Source of the DNA: Candidatus Zhuqueibacterota bacterium
Lineage (GTDB): Bacteria > Zhuqueibacterota > Zhuqueibacteria > Residuimicrobiales > JAFGEC01
Direction of reading: 5' to 3'
DNA length: 32,201 nt
Assembly (NCBI GenBank): GCA_016931775.1
Contig: JAFGEC010000053.1
Coordinates: forward strand, 1-32,201
The position numbers were made by a program, and so were the translations under genes. The notes under the pieces are model-generated. The model saw nothing but the letters and a program-made list of their open reading frames with translations. It had not been told where the DNA came from and made no database searches. Positions 29,732-32,201 of the stretch are shown piece after piece (position 1 is the first letter of the stretch; each line of letters begins with the position of its first letter).

Positions 29732-30110
29732 AAGAATGGTCGCTTTTTCGACCATATCGCTCACCGATATCGTATTGCTGTTGCTGATCTTTTTTCTGCT
29801 GACCTCGTCGTTTGTGGTTCAACCGGGTATCAAGGTCAAACTGCCGAAAGCCGCTACGGGCCAGCAGGACGATTCGGATAAAATATATTTAACCGTTACA
29901 TCGAGCCAACAAATTTACCTGAATCAACGTAAAACCGCCATGAAGGACCTGGGCAACCAATTGCGGCAATTGTTCACGGAAAATCCGGACCGTCTGGTGG
30001 TGATCCGCGCCGACAAGGATCTGTCGCTGGAGAATACGATAAAAATAGTCGATATCGCCAAACTGGCCGGTGCCGAACGATTTATGATCGCGACGGATCC
30101 CGGATTGTAA
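29709..30110 (+). CDS. exbD: ExbD/TolR-family biopolymer transport protein
   Basis: 133 residues with one N-terminal helix (DIVLLLLIFFLLTSSFV) and a periplasmic domain. The proton-path aspartate is Asp20 in SLTDIVLL, at the start of the helix, as in ExbD and TolR. The periplasmic part (KVKLPKA ... VVIRADKDLSLENTIKIVDIAKLAGAERFMIATDP) is typical of the family. AAGGAG lies about seven bases before the ATG. It overlaps the exbB end and is ten bases before tonB. Confidence 0.93.
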   Translation: MNIETTRKRMVAFSTISLTDIVLLLLIFFLLTSSFVVQPGIKVKLPKAATGQQDDSDKIYLTVTSSQQIYLNQRKTAMKDLGNQLRQLFTENPDRLVVIRADKDLSLENTIKIVDIAKLAGAERFMIATDPGL

Positions 30111-30120
30111 GGAGGCCGGC

Positions 30121-30942
30121 ATGGAGTTGAAAAAATTTTTCAGCGACACGCGTAAATTATTCATCGCTTCGCTGCTGTTGCATATTCTGCTGTTTCTGAT
30201 TTTTTTGCTGGTGGGTGTGGGCATCGATTTTTCTTCGGCGGAATATGCCGAAATCGGTTTTATCTCAGCCACTCAACCGGGCCGTCCGGCAGTCGTAACG
30301 CCGCCCCGGCAGGTGGAGGCGCAGGCACCTCCCGACCGCCAGCCGGCCGCGGCCGCACAACCGCCGGAGCCCGCACAGGTCATGGAAAAGCCCAAATCCC
30401 CACCGGTCAATCTGCCCAAACGGCGTATGCTGGAGGACGAAGAGCCGCAGCTGGTACAGCGCGAAGACGGCAAGTATACCCCGGGCCGGGAGGTTTCAAC
30501 AATCCCGGCACAGCAAACCGATTACGACCGCCGGGTCAGCACACCGCTTCCGGGGAGCCAGAACGGCGGCGACCGCATCGCGAGCGTGCCTGGTGCAACC
30601 GATTACGGCGGCCGGGATGCCGGCCCTGTCAGTGATGTGGGAACACCAGGCACCCGCGGCCAACCCTTCACCATCGAAGGTGATGCGGCCAACCGCAATA
30701 TTATGTCCAAAGTAATCCCCAAATATCCGCCCGGTCTGCAACGTGAGGCGGTTATAAAAATCCGCTTCACCGTGCTCCCCGACGGCCGCGTAGGTGCCGT
30801 GATTCCCATGCAAAAAGGAGATCCCACACTGGACGACATCACGCTAAAGGCGCTCAAACAGTGGCGCTTTAATCCCCTGCCGCCGGATGAAACGCAGAAA
30901 AATGTACAGGGCGTGATAACGTTCCGGTATGTTTTGGAGTGA
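30121..30942 (+). CDS. tonB: TonB-family energy transducer
   Basis: 273 residues. An N-terminal inner-membrane helix (LFIASLLLHILLFLIFLLVGVG, about 13-34) leads into a Pro/Ala-rich stretch (about 55-105) that can span the periplasm. A polar region with glycine follows, and then the C-terminal TonB domain (IPKYPPGLQREAVIKIRFTV, then LPDGRVGAVIPMQKGDP and LKALKQWRFNPLPP). It transmits energy from ExbB/ExbD to outer-membrane receptors, here presumably the plugless barrel and/or the receptor at 20645. AAGGAGG precedes the ATG. It ends the operon. Confidence 0.93.
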   Translation: MELKKFFSDTRKLFIASLLLHILLFLIFLLVGVGIDFSSAEYAEIGFISATQPGRPAVVTPPRQVEAQAPPDRQPAAAAQPPEPAQVMEKPKSPPVNLPKRRMLEDEEPQLVQREDGKYTPGREVSTIPAQQTDYDRRVSTPLPGSQNGGDRIASVPGATDYGGRDAGPVSDVGTPGTRGQPFTIEGDAANRNIMSKVIPKYPPGLQREAVIKIRFTVLPDGRVGAVIPMQKGDPTLDDITLKALKQWRFNPLPPDETQKNVQGVITFRYVLE

Positions 30943-30969
30943 AATGTTTTTTCTGAATCCTCGTAACAC

Positions 30970-31016
30970 TGGTATCCACGCTCCGCGTGGATACCACATA
31001 TCTGTCGCTCCGGCGA
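30970..31016. repeat. double-hairpin element, resembling dispersed palindromic intergenic repeats
   Basis: A perfect 11-base inverted repeat, TGGTATCCACG (30970-30980) with CGTGGATACCA (30986-30996), around CTCCG, then a second hairpin TCGC (31005-31008) TCCG GCGA (31013-31016). The cores CACGCTCCGCGTG and CGCTCCGGCG resemble, from memory, widespread intergenic palindromes with CCCACGCTCTGCGTGGG cores. The following CTGCGCAAGAATGAC also looks like part of a dispersed repeat. It follows the tonB stop by 28 bases and may also end transcription, though there is no T-run. Confidence 0.55.
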
Positions 31017-31189
31017 TCCGTTTCTGCGCAAGAATGACCGAACCGCTAATCCGAAACTTTTGTTATTTGTTAAATTATAATCAATAAAAGTTACCGTTAT
31101 TATCCTACAAAATTAAGCGGAGCAAGATCACCCGGCCCCTGAGTTTATGGTAGAATATTCGACGGTCAAGGAAACAAATTGTCTGTGCA

Positions 31190-31290
31190 TTATACCGGAT
31201 ACTGCCGGCCGGGAAGCTTGCGGAGCCGGCGGAGGACACCGCAGGCACGCAATACCGCCGAGCGGTACGAGGAGGCCGGAGCCGCCCAAA
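31190..31290. repeat. GC-rich palindromic block in an A/T-rich spacer
   Basis: About 100 bases of roughly 65-70% G+C bounded by A/T-rich sequence. It holds a hairpin TACCGC CGA GCGGTA (31253-31267) and related GGAGCCGGCGG and CGGAGCCGCC segments. No coding sense is seen. It resembles a small mobile or repeat element, but only one copy is visible in this window. Confidence 0.4.
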
Positions 31291-31426
31291 TAAACAAAAC
31301 CATGTCAAATCCTGACCGTCCGTAGATTTAAACAGGCATTCTATTCAAGTCGAAAATTCTATTGCATAACGGCACATTTTTTTTTACTTTGCAAGCGGAT
31401 AATAAAAACAAATACAGGAATATCTC

Positions 31427-32201
31427 ATGGATAAAACAAGACCAAAGGGACTGTTGAGTTCGTTTCCCGGTGTATTCTGGCTCGCCAATGTTATGGAACT
31501 CTTTGAACGCGCAGCGTACTATGGATTAAACTCCGTACTCGCCGTTTATCTGACCAACAAAGTCGCGGAAGGCGGACTGGGATTTACCGAACAATCGGTT
31601 GGATTTTTACAAAGCCTGGTTTATGCCTTTACCTACATTTTGCCTATTCTTGGCGGCGCACTGGCCGACCGCTACGGCTACCGGCGAATGCTGCTGGTGG
31701 CGTTTTCACTGCTCACTGCCGGGTACTTTTTGTCCGGCCACGTGAGTACTTATGGCGTTGTGTTCGTCAGTCTTCTGGTCATGGCCACGGGTTCGGGCCT
31801 GTTCAAACCCATCATCTCCGGAACCATCGCGCGGACCACCAACGAACAGAATTCCGGATTCGGTTTTGGCATTTATTACTGGATGATCAATCTGGGTGCA
31901 TTTCTGGCGCCGCTGTTCGTCAGTTATCTGAAAGGTTTTCAATGGCGCTATGTTTTTATTGCATCCGCACTGTATTGCGCGGCCATGCTGATCCCAACGG
32001 TGTTTTTCTTCAAAGATCCTCCCAAACCGGAAAACAGAAAAACGTTAAAACAGGTGCTGGGCGGCGCCGCTCTGGTGCTGGGCGATGCGCGGTTTATGCT
32101 CATGATTTTTGTGTATTCCTGCTTCTGGATTTTATACTTTCAAATGTTCGGCTCCGTGCTCTGGTATCTGCGGGATTTCGTCAATACGGCGCCGGTGGAT
32201 G
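31427..32201 (+). CDS. POT/PTR-family proton-dependent oligopeptide transporter, 3' part outside window
   Basis: The first 258 residues of a major-facilitator-type transporter, open to the end of the window. The start MDKTRPKGLLSSFPGVFWLANVMELFERAAYYG holds the POT ExxER motif (ELFER). ILPILGGALADRYGYRRMLL is the first PTR2 signature, and GSGLFKPIISG with GFGIYYWMINLGAFLAPLF the second. Six or seven helices are visible; a full member has 12-14 and about 450-550 residues. It imports di- and tripeptides with protons across the inner membrane. CAGGAA lies eight bases before the ATG. Confidence 0.9.
   Translation, partial: MDKTRPKGLLSSFPGVFWLANVMELFERAAYYGLNSVLAVYLTNKVAEGGLGFTEQSVGFLQSLVYAFTYILPILGGALADRYGYRRMLLVAFSLLTAGYFLSGHVSTYGVVFVSLLVMATGSGLFKPIISGTIARTTNEQNSGFGFGIYYWMINLGAFLAPLFVSYLKGFQWRYVFIASALYCAAMLIPTVFFFKDPPKPENRKTLKQVLGGAALVLGDARFMLMIFVYSCFWILYFQMFGSVLWYLRDFVNTAPVD

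Larger units (their letters stand above)
30943..31426. other. intergenic region with hairpin and GC-rich elements
   Basis: About 480 bases without a convincing gene. It contains a two-hairpin module near 30970-31016 and a GC-rich block near 31190-31290, both listed separately, separated by A/T-rich sequence. A minus-strand frame of 67 codons (31105-31308) is Arg/Ser/Pro-rich because of the GC-rich block and is not thought to be a gene. The promoter of the downstream transporter should lie in the last 100 bases, near a T-run at 31377-31385. Confidence 0.45.

Noticed and set aside
31105-31308. 67-codon minus-strand frame in the spacer before the transporter
   Set aside because: Arg/Pro/Ser-rich product caused by the GC-rich block; no start context.

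Overview
The window is a 32.2 kb bacterial segment, about 45-50% G+C by eye, from a Gram-negative with an outer membrane. Supporting signs are three beta-barrel-type proteins, several lipobox proteins, a TonB/ExbB/ExbD set and menaquinone genes. Long TPR chains, a PorV-like barrel, twin-arginine (Tat) exported sugar-type enzymes and a GH115 glycosidase together recall the Fibrobacterota-Chlorobiota-Bacteroidota superphylum and relatives such as Calditrichota or KSB1. This placement is inference only; no rRNA or tRNA gene was seen.

Layout. (1) 1-5813, plus strand: a compact activated-methyl-cycle operon, metK (5' end cut off), a membrane GT-C glycosyltransferase, ahcY, a small lipoprotein and an outer-membrane barrel, with overlapping starts and stops. 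(2) 5818-11394, minus strand: a convergent operon with a GlmU-like sugar-nucleotide enzyme, UbiE/MenG-like methyltransferase, MenA-like prenyltransferase, CPBP intramembrane protease, a very Cys-rich Fe-S protein and a SpoIIE/RsbU-type phosphatase. (3) 11697-20644: a looser accessory region holding a propeller-like lipoprotein, a Tat-exported ThuA-like protein with a strong terminator, two alpha/beta hydrolases (one truncated), a GH115 alpha-glucuronidase and an arginase-family enzyme. It also holds decayed genes: a Tat-signal gene reduced to its two ends, a ParE-type toxin pseudogene and a small SGLVEQQ-type protein. (4) 20645-23908, plus: a TonB-dependent receptor and an aldo/keto reductase. 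(5) 24335-30942, plus: a tight operon of a 1004-residue TPR protein, a plugless receptor-like barrel, ExbB, ExbD and TonB. (6) 30943-31426: a gene-poor spacer with hairpin and GC-rich elements, then the 5' part of a POT-family peptide transporter that runs off the window.

How they fit together: MetK and AhcY make and recycle S-adenosylmethionine, which the UbiE-like enzyme uses for the last step of menaquinone synthesis after MenA prenylation. GH115, ThuA and the receptor suggest uptake and breakdown of acidic plant or algal polysaccharide. The last operon looks like a self-contained energised envelope complex and is the best candidate here for an under-described system. No CRISPR array, prophage or intact insertion sequence was found.
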